From the NCBI RefSeq assembly GCF_002811955.1, contig NZ_NPEF01000033.1, forward strand, positions 1-23,035: 23,035 bases of DNA, in the 5' to 3' direction. Below the pieces are notes generated by a model. The model did not search any database. It was not told where the DNA came from and saw only the letters and a list, made by a program, of their open reading frames with translations. The translations under genes were made by a program, and so were the position numbers. Positions 1-11,700 of the stretch are shown here, piece after piece. Every line of letters starts with the position of its first letter. Position 1 is the first letter of the stretch. Source of the stretch: Leptospira ellisii (GTDB lineage: Bacteria > Spirochaetota > Leptospiria > Leptospirales > Leptospiraceae).

Positions 1-880
<880 letters not shown>

Positions 881-884
<4 letters not shown>

Positions 885-2302
885 CCGAACACTTTACCCG
901 GGTTCATGATGTTCTTGGGGTCCATGGATTTTTTGATTTCCTTCATCAGGAGAATTTCGAGCTCGCTTCTGGAAAAACGGAGAAAGTCCTTCTTTAAAAG
1001 TCCGATTCCGTGTTCGGCGCTGATGGATCCATTATATTTTTGTAATAAACTAAACATATCGGGATCCACGCTCTTGCATTTTTTGAAGAACTCCTCGTCG
1101 GAAAGATCCTTGGGTTTGACGATGTTGAGGTGCAGGTTCCCGTCGCCTACGTGGCCGAAAAGGGCGATTTCGAAACCCGGATATTTTCCGTTTAACAGGG
1201 ATTCCATTTCCTTGAGGAACGGTTCCATATTTCTGAGCGGAAGGGAGATGTCGTTTTTGTGCACGGTGTATTCGATCGATATACTTTCGCTGATTCCTTC
1301 GCGGTATTTCCAGAACGTTTCGGCTTGTCTTGAGTTTTGCGCGAGGCTTCCGTCGGAAATCAGACCTTTTTCGGTGATCGATTCCAAAAAGCCGAATAAT
1401 TTCTCGTCTTCGGATTCGTTTCCGATTTCGAATTCCATCAAAACGTAATACGGACTCGGTACGGAAAACGGATCGGGAACCCCGAGGTGCGCCTTCACTT
1501 TTCCGAGGCAATACTGCGTGAAAAATTCGAACGCGAGAAGCGGAACCTTTACCTGATGCGTTTCCTTGAAAAGGGAAAGGATCGACGGAAAGTCGGGAAC
1601 GGAGACGAGCAGGACCCGATTGTCGACCGGTTTTACGGTGAGTTTTAAGGTCGCTTCCGTGATGACGCCTAACGTGCCCTCCGAACCGATAAAAAGATGT
1701 TTTAGGTCGTAGCCGGTGTTGTTTTTCAGGAGTTCGCCGTTGAATTCGAGGATTTCGCCGGTTCCTGTCACGACGGTTAATCCCAACACCCACTGACGGA
1801 TCAGGCCGTAATGAACCACCCGCACGCCGCCCGCGTTGGTCGCGATGTTTCCTCCGATGTGGGAGGATCCTGTGGATGCGAAATCCACGGGAAAATAAAA
1901 TCCGCGTTCCTCCGCTTCCTTGTGGAGATTTTTCGTGATCATCCCCGCCTGCACCTTGATGCTTCCGAAAAAAGGATCGAAGTCCAGAACCTTGTCCATC
2001 TTGGACAGGGAGAGGACCAATTCCTTTTCCTTGGCTACGGCTCCTCCTGCGTATCCGGTGCGGCCTCCGGAAGGGACGATCGCCAAATCATTGTTATATG
2101 CATACTTTACGATTTTTGCAACTTCTTCGGTATTCGTCGGAAACGCGAGAATTTCGAAGTCGGGCCGATACACTTTGGTGCGATCCGTTCCGAAGGATAA
2201 AAAGGACGCCGAGTCGAAGTCGGGATCGTCCTTAAAGAATATTTTTCCCGGTCCTATCAGGGATTTGAGTTCGGCTTTGTTGATGGTGGTCGTTGTCGTC
2301 AT
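881..2302 (-). CDS. FAD-linked oxidase, GlcD / D-lactate dehydrogenase type
   Basis: 473 residues, a usual length for the glycolate oxidase GlcD / D-2-hydroxyacid dehydrogenase family. The PCMH-type FAD-binding domain shows VPSGGRTGYAGG (about 76-87), the FAD-contacting stretch STGSSHIGGNIATNAGG (143-159) and IGSEGTLGVITEA (205-217). The C-terminal oxidase domain has GHVGDGNLHLNI (383-394), with the conserved His and Asn, then SAEHGIGLLKKDF (428-440) and MDPKNIMNPGKV (460-471). The expected reaction is FAD-dependent oxidation of a 2-hydroxyacid such as lactate or glycolate to the 2-oxoacid, with electrons passed to quinone or a partner protein; the substrate cannot be read from sequence. I chose the ATG at 2302, 14 nt after the ppk stop, because the frame further upstream lies inside ppk. 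The stop overlaps the next gene's ATG. No [4Fe-4S] GlpC-like partner is fused or adjacent. Confidence 0.87.
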
Positions 2303-2316
2303 AATATTAGCGTCTT

Positions 2317-4461
<2,145 letters not shown>

Positions 4462-4712
4462 TTGGATATCCTGCGTATTGGAATTGCCCTTTGCGTCGGA
4501 AAAATAAGGGATTCTATTCCTGTTTAAACCCGCGTAGCCGGGAGTCAATGATTCTAAGGGTGAATTCCGTCCGACCGCCGCTTTCTCTTTTTGGACGTTG
4601 GGTTTGTAGGAATTCAGCGGCTTTTCCCGAGAAGACGCTGTGTGTGAGAGTTCCCGCATTTTCGAGGTTTTTTCTGTGGAGGACGATTGCGGTGGGAGGA
4701 GGGCGGAGAGGT

Positions 4713-4794
4713 GAGGAGTTCCTACGTTTTTTTCGGCGAATCTCCGTTTCAAGTTCGTAATGATAGGAGATAGAAAGGATCGTAGGAACTCCTC
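4713..4794. repeat. Nested inverted repeat, GTAGGAACTCC type
   Basis: Outer arms are perfect over 14 bases: GAGGAGTTCCTACG at 4713-4726 and its reverse complement CGTAGGAACTCCTC at 4781-4794. An inner pair of 6 bases, ATCTCC at 4740-4745 and GGAGAT at 4766-4771, lies between them, so the transcript could fold into a two-tier stem. I recall GTAGGAACTCC-like words as frequent intergenic repeats in Leptospira, which would make this a genomic repeat and not a ppk-specific element. It lies about 250 bases upstream of the preferred ppk start. Confidence 0.6.
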
Positions 4795-5012
4795 TTTGAG
4801 AAAGGACGCGGAGTGACCTAGGACTCGGTTTGTTTTCTCCGGCGATTTTAGGAGATCCTACAATTTTCCGGTTATTTCGCATTTCGGCGTTCTTTCGATT
4901 TTAAACCGAGGCTCAATATTTGGGATTTTATAAAATGATAAATCGGATTTTATTCATATAAAAACTTGAATTCTTCTTGCCGAAGCTCCGTCTAAACCAA
5001 TGAATACTGCCT

Positions 5013-5017
5013 GAGGA
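5013..5017 (+). promoter_or_regulatory. Ribosome binding site deciding a TTG start
   Basis: GAGGA sits seven bases upstream of the TTG at 5025. It supports this non-ATG start for the Rrf2 regulator, whose translation from there (MAIPSRYAVAIHIL) matches the normal beginning of Rrf2 proteins. Confidence 0.6.
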
Positions 5018-5024
5018 ACAAAAA

Positions 5025-5468
5025 TTGGCAATCCCAAGTCGTTACGCCGTTGCAATTCACATTCTTACCTTTCTAGAAAACGGAAACGGGGGAGATACGA
5101 CCTCTGATACGATTGCAGAATCGGTGGGGACGAATCCGGCGATCGTGCGGACCCTCATCGGTAAGATGAGAAAGGCCGGATTGGTATTGACCCGCCAAGG
5201 TGTTCCCGGTGCCTCCCTCGCCAAACCAGCGACGGAGATCCGACTTTCCGATATTTATCGGGCCATCGAAGATTCCGAATGCCTTTTTACGGTTCACGAC
5301 CATCCGAAACAGGATTGTTCCGTCGGAATGGGAATTCTTCCCACCTTAGAATGTCTTTTCGCCCAGGCCCAGGCCGCGTTAGAGGCAAAATTGGGAGAAT
5401 TCTCCCTTGCCGACGTTTTGGAACAGGTTCGGGGTGAATGTAGAAAAAAACTCTCCTTAACGACCTAA
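5025..5468 (+). CDS. Rrf2-family transcriptional regulator
   Basis: 147 residues from a TTG start. The N-terminal winged helix-turn-helix is typical of Rrf2: SRYAVAIHILTFL (5-17), the helix-turn-helix TIAESVGTNPAIVRTLIGKMRKAGLV (29-54), then the wing with GVPGASLAKPATEIRLSDIYRAIE (59-82). The spaced Cys cluster of IscR/NsrR iron-sulfur regulators is absent; Cys are at 86, 98, 110 and 139 only. It therefore resembles the YwnA/HypR branch, some members of which sense oxidants or electrophiles through cysteines. In Bacillus subtilis HypR, an Rrf2 protein using Cys14, controls the nitroreductase HypO. Here residue 14 is Leu, so any redox sensing would have to use other cysteines. It lies 134 bases upstream of a nitroreductase on the same strand, and control of that gene and of itself is the natural inference. 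Confidence 0.88.
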   Translation: MAIPSRYAVAIHILTFLENGNGGDTTSDTIAESVGTNPAIVRTLIGKMRKAGLVLTRQGVPGASLAKPATEIRLSDIYRAIEDSECLFTVHDHPKQDCSVGMGILPTLECLFAQAQAALEAKLGEFSLADVLEQVRGECRKKLSLTT

Positions 5469-5602
5469 ATTTTAAAAATTCTGCTTTCCAAAATCTTGCT
5501 TCAACTTGTTAAGGTGTAAATAACAGGATGACATCTTGGATTCCACCTAGGTCGGAGAAACGAATGTTGCGATTTTCGGCGGATTCCAAAAGGAGAATTC
5601 GA

Positions 5603-6247
5603 ATGGATTTGTTGAAACAACTCAATTGGAGATATGCGACAAAACGTATGACGGGAGAAAAAATTCCCCCGGAAAAATTGGAACGAATCACGGAAGCGAT
5701 CCGATTGTCCGCGTCAGGATTCGGTTTACAGCCGTATCAACTTCTCGTCATCGAGGACGAAGAGTTAAAACGACGGATTCGTCCCATTGCCTTTCAACAA
5801 CCTCAGATCGAAGAATCCTCGCACCTGTTGGTTTTCGCCGCTTGGGATCAGGTTACGGCAGAACGGATCGATGAATATCTGGATCTGATCGTAAAAACGC
5901 GGGGAGTTCCCGCAGAATCCCTAGAAGCGTTTCGGAACGTTATGCTCGGTTGGATGAAATCCAAATCTCCCGATCAGAATTTTCAATGGACTTCGAAACA
6001 GACCTACATCGCGTTGGGAAGCGGAATCGTGGCGGCCGCCATGGAAGGCGTGGACGCGACTCCTATGGAAGGATTTCAACCGGCCGCGTTAGACGAAATT
6101 TTGAATCTAAAGGAAAAAGGACTTCGTTCCATCTCCCTTTTGGCCCTCGGTTATCGCGATTCGGCCAACGATTCCACGTTGAACAGGGCCAAGGTCCGCA
6201 GAGCCGGAGAGGATTTTTTCATCCGTTATCGATCGGTTCCCGTCTGA
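5603..6247 (+). CDS. NAD(P)H-dependent nitroreductase family oxidoreductase, NfsB/HypO-like
   Basis: 214 residues, the usual length of the FMN-dependent nitroreductase fold. Family signs are the N-terminal LNWRYATKRMTGEKIP (7-22), with the basic residues that contact FMN phosphate, SASGFGLQPYQLLVI (36-50), corresponding to the conserved Ser/Asn-Gln-Pro flavin region, GVDATPMEGF (149-158), and the C-terminal ALGYRD plus KVRR (181-200). Such enzymes reduce nitro compounds, quinones or related electrophiles using NAD(P)H; the natural substrate is not evident. The ATG at 5603 is chosen because AGGAG at 5591-5595 lies seven bases before it; an in-frame ATG at 5528 has no such site and adds an unmatched leader. 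The upstream Rrf2 gene probably regulates it. It converges with the M23 peptidase gene; the 57-base gap (6248-6304) shows no convincing terminator hairpin. Confidence 0.88.
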   Translation: MDLLKQLNWRYATKRMTGEKIPPEKLERITEAIRLSASGFGLQPYQLLVIEDEELKRRIRPIAFQQPQIEESSHLLVFAAWDQVTAERIDEYLDLIVKTRGVPAESLEAFRNVMLGWMKSKSPDQNFQWTSKQTYIALGSGIVAAAMEGVDATPMEGFQPAALDEILNLKEKGLRSISLLALGYRDSANDSTLNRAKVRRAGEDFFIRYRSVPV

Positions 6248-6304
6248 ATTCCGCGCCGAAAGACCGGGCCGCAGCAGTTCGGACCGAGGCGACGATTTTC
6301 GTTT

Positions 6305-7507
6305 TTAACGGTCTACAAACCAGGTTTTGAGGATTTCCACGTCGTGGATGACCTGAATCCGGAACTTTCCGGTTTGTTCCGGAAAGATATTCCAATCAAA
6401 ATAGGAAAAAGAGGATTTCCATTCCGGCTGCAGATTCCAATCGATCCGTTTGCACACGGAATCCGGATTACACACTTCCACCGTCAATTCATGTTTGCCC
6501 GGTTTGCGGATTTCGAAGGCTAAGATCGGATTTTTTTTGGAATCGAATTCGGAATCGCAATTGTTCAACTTTTTATTCTTCAATTCCGAACAGATCCTGA
6601 AATCCTCCTCGAAAAACATCTTTCCCGCGGGAGAAGTAGAGGACGGGTTCCAATAGACGGTCCCTTCCTTGAGTTCGTTTAACAATCCTTCGTCGGTTTG
6701 GAAGGATGTGGGAAAGGATTCCATCGTTCGAAAGTTCTCGGCGGGTTTGAGGACGTGAAAGTGAAGGTGAGGAGCGCTGCTGTATCCGGTGTTTCCCGAT
6801 AAGCCGATCTTTTCTCCGGTTTTTACGGTTTGTCCGTGTTGGACCAGCACACCTTTGTATTTTAAATGGGCGTATTCCGCGATACTTCCGTCCTTGTGGA
6901 GTATTTGGATAAAGTTCGCCTTATCCTTAAACGCGGGATTCAATCCTCCGGTTTGGAATTTATCCTGAACCGCGATCACAAGACCTTCCCTTGCGGCGAG
7001 CACCGGAGTTCCTTCGGGCATGGTAAAATCCACCGCATAAGGAACGATTCCCAAATGTGTGAATCTGCCGTTGTAACCCTGACTTACCCTTGCCGAGGTT
7101 TCATACGGAAGCCGATATACGACGTCTTTTGCGGCGGAAGCGTCCGTATCTCCGGGAAGTAGAAAATAATTGTAAGCGTAGGAACGTTGTTTTGTTACGT
7201 CGATCGGTGAAAGACTCAAAATCTGATACGGTTCCGTGTTTCCCTTGGCGATCAGCTTGAGAGGCAAGGAACGGTCGGATTTCAAGTTATCCAATGAATT
7301 AAAATTCAATAGTAGGCTAAAGGGAAATTCCCCGTTCGGGGTTCGATTGTGGACGAAAAATTCGATTTTATCCCCGTTGTTTCGGGTGAGGACGCAAACC
7401 CATTCTTTCGGTTTACAATCCCCCATGAGTTCGCCCGTATCCGCGGGAAGTCCGGTAACGAGGACGACTATAAGGGCGATGACGAGATTCCGCATTCTAA
7501 AACGCAT
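6305..7507 (-). CDS. Exported M23-family metallopeptidase
   Basis: 400 residues. A signal peptide is evident ([20 protein letters not shown] from residue 5), so the protein is exported to the periplasm or envelope. The LytM/M23 domain lies at about 145-255: H151 and D160 in [12 protein letters not shown] are the first two zinc ligands, H214 in EYAHLK fits the catalytic His, and H247-L-H249 in APHLHFHV supplies the catalytic His and third zinc ligand. All key residues are present, so it should be an active peptidase, most likely cutting peptidoglycan cross-bridges. The flanks (about 30-130 and 285-400) are beta-rich, four-Cys and unassigned, possibly substrate or partner binding. Two Mets compete for the start, at 7507 and 7495; neither has a close ribosome site. 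Transcription would come from the AT-rich gap to the right. Confidence 0.9.
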   Translation of the reverse strand: MRFRMRNLVIALIVVLVTGLPADTGELMGDCKPKEWVCVLTRNNGDKIEFFVHNRTPNGEFPFSLLLNFNSLDNLKSDRSLPLKLIAKGNTEPYQILSLSPIDVTKQRSYAYNYFLLPGDTDASAAKDVVYRLPYETSARVSQGYNGRFTHLGIVPYAVDFTMPEGTPVLAAREGLVIAVQDKFQTGGLNPAFKDKANFIQILHKDGSIAEYAHLKYKGVLVQHGQTVKTGEKIGLSGNTGYSSAPHLHFHVLKPAENFRTMESFPTSFQTDEGLLNELKEGTVYWNPSSTSPAGKMFFEEDFRICSELKNKKLNNCDSEFDSKKNPILAFEIRKPGKHELTVEVCNPDSVCKRIDWNLQPEWKSSFSYFDWNIFPEQTGKFRIQVIHDVEILKTWFVDR

Positions 7508-7983
7508 TTTTTTCGACCGGAATTCCCCCGTAAATCATCATTTTATCATAAGAAAGTCGTTTTGCGGGGAATCGGGAGGAATTCGGTTTCGTTTTTACGA
7601 GGAGTTTGCGAGTGATCTATATAATAAATTTATAATATAATTTGTTTTTTTGAGGATCGATCTATTCTTTGCATAGAATCAATGCCGATGAGTCGAACGT
7701 AATATCGCCGTCCTATGCGATACGCGTCTTTAAAGCGTGGATTGTTTGTTGCGGTCTTTACGTTTCGAAACGTTTAAAAATTCCCCTTTCTTTTATATCT
7801 TCGCCTTTGCGATTACGGACAACGCTTCAAAATTTTTTTCATGTTTCGTTTTGTTCGATCATGGAAAAGTAATATCAATTTATAAACAAACGCTTCGTTC
7901 GCATTTTCTTTTACACGTTGATTTTTAAAAAGACTTGACTTTGCGGTTAACTTTCTTTCATTCTCCACTCCTAAGGAATTCTT
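7508..7983. promoter_or_regulatory. Divergent, AT-rich intergenic region before the giant-protein operon
   Basis: 476 bases between two divergent genes. From about 7616 to 7645 it is almost pure A/T, with TATAAT words at 7620-7625 and 7631-7636 that could serve either strand. A perfect 14-base palindrome, ACGTTTCGAAACGT, lies at 7760-7773 and could be an operator. Short open frames here (for example from a TTG at 7669) lack a ribosome site and any recognisable protein character. The long upstream region suggests a regulated promoter or a long leader for the operon that begins at 7984. Confidence 0.45.
7935..7963 (+). promoter_or_regulatory. Candidate promoter of the giant-protein operon
   Basis: TTGACT at 7935-7940 is a good -35 match. 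A 17-base spacer leads to TCATTC at 7958-7963, a poor -10. The site is only about 20 bases before the start at 7984, leaving a very short leader, so one of the TATAAT boxes further upstream may be used instead. Confidence 0.3.
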
Positions 7984-8763
7984 GTGTTCTTTCTTCGGCA
8001 AATAAATCATCTTTCGGTTTGGGGAATGTTGTTGTTCTGCATTTTCTGTCCGTTTATTTCTTCGCACGCCGAGGTCCGTTCCTACGTTTCCGATTCCTTT
8101 TTGTCGGATCGTATGGAGCAAGCGGATCTGGAATACGAATCCGATTTTCTTTCGAACGATTCGAGAGCTTATTCGCGTAACGATTTTCGATTTCCGTCCT
8201 CTTCTTCTTTTTCTTCTCGCTCCATTTCTCAGAATGTAAGAAATCGTTTTGCAGTTTCGAATGTCGCGGACGTTTCCTCTCTGAGGAATTGGATTCTCGC
8301 TTCTTCGAATTCCGAATTCTCCGATCGACACACGTTGTTGAACGTCAACGATCCCGTCTTTTTTTATCTGGAAGAAAATCGGCGTTTGTCGTTTCAGTTG
8401 GATTTCTTTTTGAAAGTGACCTGCGATCCTCGGGTTTACGTTTCGAGAGTCCATAGTTTTGCGAATTCGTCCGGCTTGGAAAACGCCTCTTCTTCGTCCT
8501 CCGATTCGGACGACGTGCTTTCCTTTTTTGCGGATTGTTTTCCCGCGGTTTTGCGGCGAGGTTTTTCCGATTCGTTTTCCGGTCCTGCGGATCGGATTGC
8601 GGATCGTTTCGATTCGCGTCTTCGTATCGCTCCGTTTCGTCCTTCGATTTTTGTCTCCGAGGATCCGGATCTCGTGCTGACTCTGCATAAATTCCATCGC
8701 TATCTCGTTTTACTTTTTCATTTTCCTCCAAATTTTTCCAAAGGGTTAAATCCATTATGTTGA
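7984..8763 (+). CDS. Ser-rich secreted protein of unknown function, first gene of the giant-protein operon
   Basis: 259 residues from a GTG start preceded by TAAGGA at 7972-7977, six bases away. A signal peptide is clear: basic N-terminus, a hydrophobic run around WGMLLFCIFCPFI, and a likely cut after A29 (SSHA|EV). The mature part is rich in Ser, Phe, Arg and Asp, with two Ser tracts encoded by TCT/TCC repeats (near 8197-8219 and 8485-8510). I recognise no domain. Its stop overlaps the start of the giant gene in ATGTTGA (8757-8763), which implies coupled translation and a shared job, perhaps as a secretion partner or chaperone. A long antisense frame covers the same bases, but it is highly basic and without a start signal, so the plus frame is preferred. 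I believe it is real but cannot name a function. Confidence 0.68.
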   Translation: MFFLRQINHLSVWGMLLFCIFCPFISSHAEVRSYVSDSFLSDRMEQADLEYESDFLSNDSRAYSRNDFRFPSSSSFSSRSISQNVRNRFAVSNVADVSSLRNWILASSNSEFSDRHTLLNVNDPVFFYLEENRRLSFQLDFFLKVTCDPRVYVSRVHSFANSSGLENASSSSSDSDDVLSFFADCFPAVLRRGFSDSFSGPADRIADRFDSRLRIAPFRPSIFVSEDPDLVLTLHKFHRYLVLLFHFPPNFSKGLNPLC

Positions 8764-11700
8764 ATCCAATTTCCTCCACATCCTTTTCCGATTCCGAAAA
8801 CCGCAATTCTTCCGATCCTTTATCAGAAAATTCGAATATTCCATTTTTCGCTTCCGACGGACTCCGTTCCCTCTTCGATAAGGGAATCGGTTTTTTACCG
8901 TCGGGTTTGTCCCGTTTTCGCAAGTCCGCTCCGTTCGGTCCGCTTTTCAACGGCTCCGGACCGGAAGGAGCCGTGTTTCTTCAGGAAACGTCCGATCTTT
9001 TCGCGGGTAAAATCAGAGCCGCCTCGTCCGTTTTCGGCTTTCGCTGGACCAAAACGATCGCGTTTCAGATGATTCTCGTTTTTCTTTTCGAATTCGCGAT
9101 CGTTCCGTTTTTCGAATTCTCCTCCTTGGCCGCCGATCCTTTCGATCTGAATTTCGAAAATCGGAACAAGGCAAAAGGTCGACTCGAATCCTATTACAAC
9201 GCCGCGGATAAGGCGACCGATGCGGCGCAATGGCAGAACATCGTCGAAAGCGGTAAGCGGATTTTGAGCGCGGAGTGGGAAGCCAACGCCAATCTGGAAA
9301 TCGAAAAGGAACTCAAAAAATTCACGGGAACTTCCGCCGGCAGGGAAGAACTCCGGATTCAACTTCAGGATCAGAAACGGGTCGTCGCCGACCGATGGGA
9401 AGGCGATCTCGAAAACGAGATGTTGGAAAAACGGGGCGTTTGGAAAGCCAACCGGAATAAGCAGGATTTCGAATCGTATTTCACCACGGACAAAAAAAAG
9501 GAGATCCGGACGGCTCTTGAGAATCTGGTCAAGGCCGCCGACGCGGCTAAAAACGCGACGACCGGAGATGCTAACGCGCGTTTGGCGGCTTGGGACGGCG
9601 CCATCCAGTCCGGGATCAACGGGGTGAGGGCGCTCTGGGAAAACAACATCGTTTCGATCAAGGGCGCGATTTTGGGTTCTTCCGCCGCGGTAGAGCTGAC
9701 CGGTTCGGAAAAGATCGAATTCGAAAAGAAGTTAAACGAAATCGAAGCCTACTATAAAAATTATTTCAATCTGGAAGAGAACGGAATCAAACTTCCCGCG
9801 CGTCAAAGTCTCGTTAAATCCCTGAACCGCGATACGGACATCGCGATCGCGCAGGAACAGGATCCGACCAAACTTACGGAACTTCTGATCGAAAAGACCA
9901 AGCAACAATTGGATCCGGCTTCCGGTCAGCTTCTGTCGAACCTGGACGACTTCGGCGAGCTTCCTTCCAACTATGAAAACGTTTCCGGCGAGAATCCGCA
10001 GGAAAAAATCCTTCAGGCTCTTCAGAACGGTCAGGCGTTGTGGGACGAAGCGATCGAAAGATTGATCGTCAAAAAACTGGAATACGACCGTCAGGCGGAG
10101 GACAAACGCATCCGCAACGAGGACAAATGGTCCAAGGCGTATTACGCGCTTTTGGACGCGAAGGCGAAGTGGACGCAGGACATCGACAAACAGATCCAAG
10201 ACGGCCTGAAAAAATGGGACGAATCCGAACTCAAACTCAAACAGAATAAGGAAAAGGCTCTTCAGGAACTCAATCAATATCTTTCCGTGAGTCAGGAACA
10301 ATACGTCGCGCACTTGAGCGGGATGCAAGGTACGATTCTTTCCAGCGCGGATACGATCTCTTCCATCGTTTCCAACATCGCTTGGTATCAGGATCAGATC
10401 GATAAGGAAAACAAAAAATCCTCGCCCGATGCGGCTTTGATCAATACCTATACGGTCGAAAGAAACAAATGGTCCACGCTTCAGTCGCAGTTCCGTCAAT
10501 ACGTCGCGTCGGTTCAGAATAAGATCCACGACGAGGATGTTCTCGGCAACAACGGAGGCTCGGGCGTTTTGGACGACAACGGTTCCTCTTCGGATCCGTA
10601 TCTTTTCAGTTCGGCGGAATTCGAATTCCGTTTGGCGAAAGCGGAACTCGCGGAGATCGAAAAGAAAAAAGCCAGAGCGCAAGCGGTCGTCAATTATGCG
10701 GAAGCGAACGTGAACGTTTCCAACTTGGCTACGATCCAGTCGGAACTGAACACGGCTAAGTCCGCCTACGAGTCCAGACAAAACGCATATCTCGCTTTGC
10801 TCCAACAACTCAACGGTACAAGTCCGGTTGTAGGAGGTACAACGGGTACCGACCCGAATTCCGGAAGTACGACGGGAAATTCTACTCCGCCCGCGAGCAC
10901 TTCCTTATCCGAATTGGAAGCCGCGAAAAAACTGGCCGAGGAAAAAAGCGCGGCGCTCGCAGTCGCCCAATCGGAATTGGCCGCGGCGAGAAAACGTTTC
11001 GACGAAGCGAAACAACTTCAGATTTTGGCGTTGAACAATTCCTCCGAAATGCTAGGCGACATCGGTTCCTTAAACACGGACGCCGCGACGTACGATCCCA
11101 ACAATCCCAACGGCGGTATCAAATTCGAAATCTATCAAGCCGATCTGCAGATCGCAGAGGCCCGCGAGAAGTTGAAGGAGAACGAGAAGGTTTACTTCTC
11201 CAAAAACTACAACCAAACCAACGCGCAACGCACCGAGGATTTTTTCGGCGATCTTTGGAACCGGATCCAATCCTTCGAGACCGGTAAGGAAAAACTGAAA
11301 CTTTTGGAGGACGCCGTTTCGGATCCGGGAAGAACGCTTTTGCAAAAGGTGAACGATCTGCTGAGACCGGATAACATCGTTTTGGTGTCGGTGTTCGGTA
11401 ACCAGGGCGCTGCCCAGGTGAAGGCGCAGCTTCAATCGCTGACGGATGCCCTCGCGAAAAAAGTCAGGGACGAACAGAACGGTAACGTGGAAAAGGAAAA
11501 ACTTCCGTTTGCGGTGGAGAAGTTCTCCGCAAGTTTGGATCCTTTGCTCGTCAAGTCGGACGATCTGCTTTCGCAGTTCGACGATACGGATAAGGGTCAG
11601 TATCAGGCCTTCCATTCCAAGATGAACGACATCTCCTCCTTTTTGGGTTCGTTTTCCACCACGCTGAATTTAAACGGAAGTTATCTGGAAATGGACGACT

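Larger units (their letters stand above)
4462..5024. promoter_or_regulatory. Divergent intergenic region between ppk and the Rrf2 gene
   Basis: 563 bases with no gene I can support. The part nearest ppk (4462-4752) is open in the ppk frame from a TTG, but the translation is low-complexity and looks like untranslated leader. It also contains one arm of the inverted repeat at 4713-4794. The part nearest the Rrf2 gene (about 4920-4965) is strongly AT-rich, with a perfect 12-base palindrome ATTTTATAAAAT at 4925-4936 and a TATAAA at 4957-4962, either of which could serve a promoter in one or both directions. No clear -35 box was identified, so promoter positions are unproven. Confidence 0.45.

Noticed and set aside
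4925..4962. Defined operator for the Rrf2 protein
   Set aside because: The 12-base palindrome is pure A/T and no matching site was found before the nitroreductase, so I list it only as part of the intergenic region.
6248..6304. Bidirectional terminator between the nitroreductase and M23 genes
   Set aside because: The short gap is GC-rich and followed by T residues, but I could not find a stem longer than about four pairs.
7813..8697. 294-codon minus-strand open frame opposite the Ser-rich secreted gene
   Set aside because: Extremely basic translation typical of the reverse of Ser/Phe-rich coding, with no ribosome site. The plus frame has a signal peptide, a ribosome site and coupling to the giant gene.
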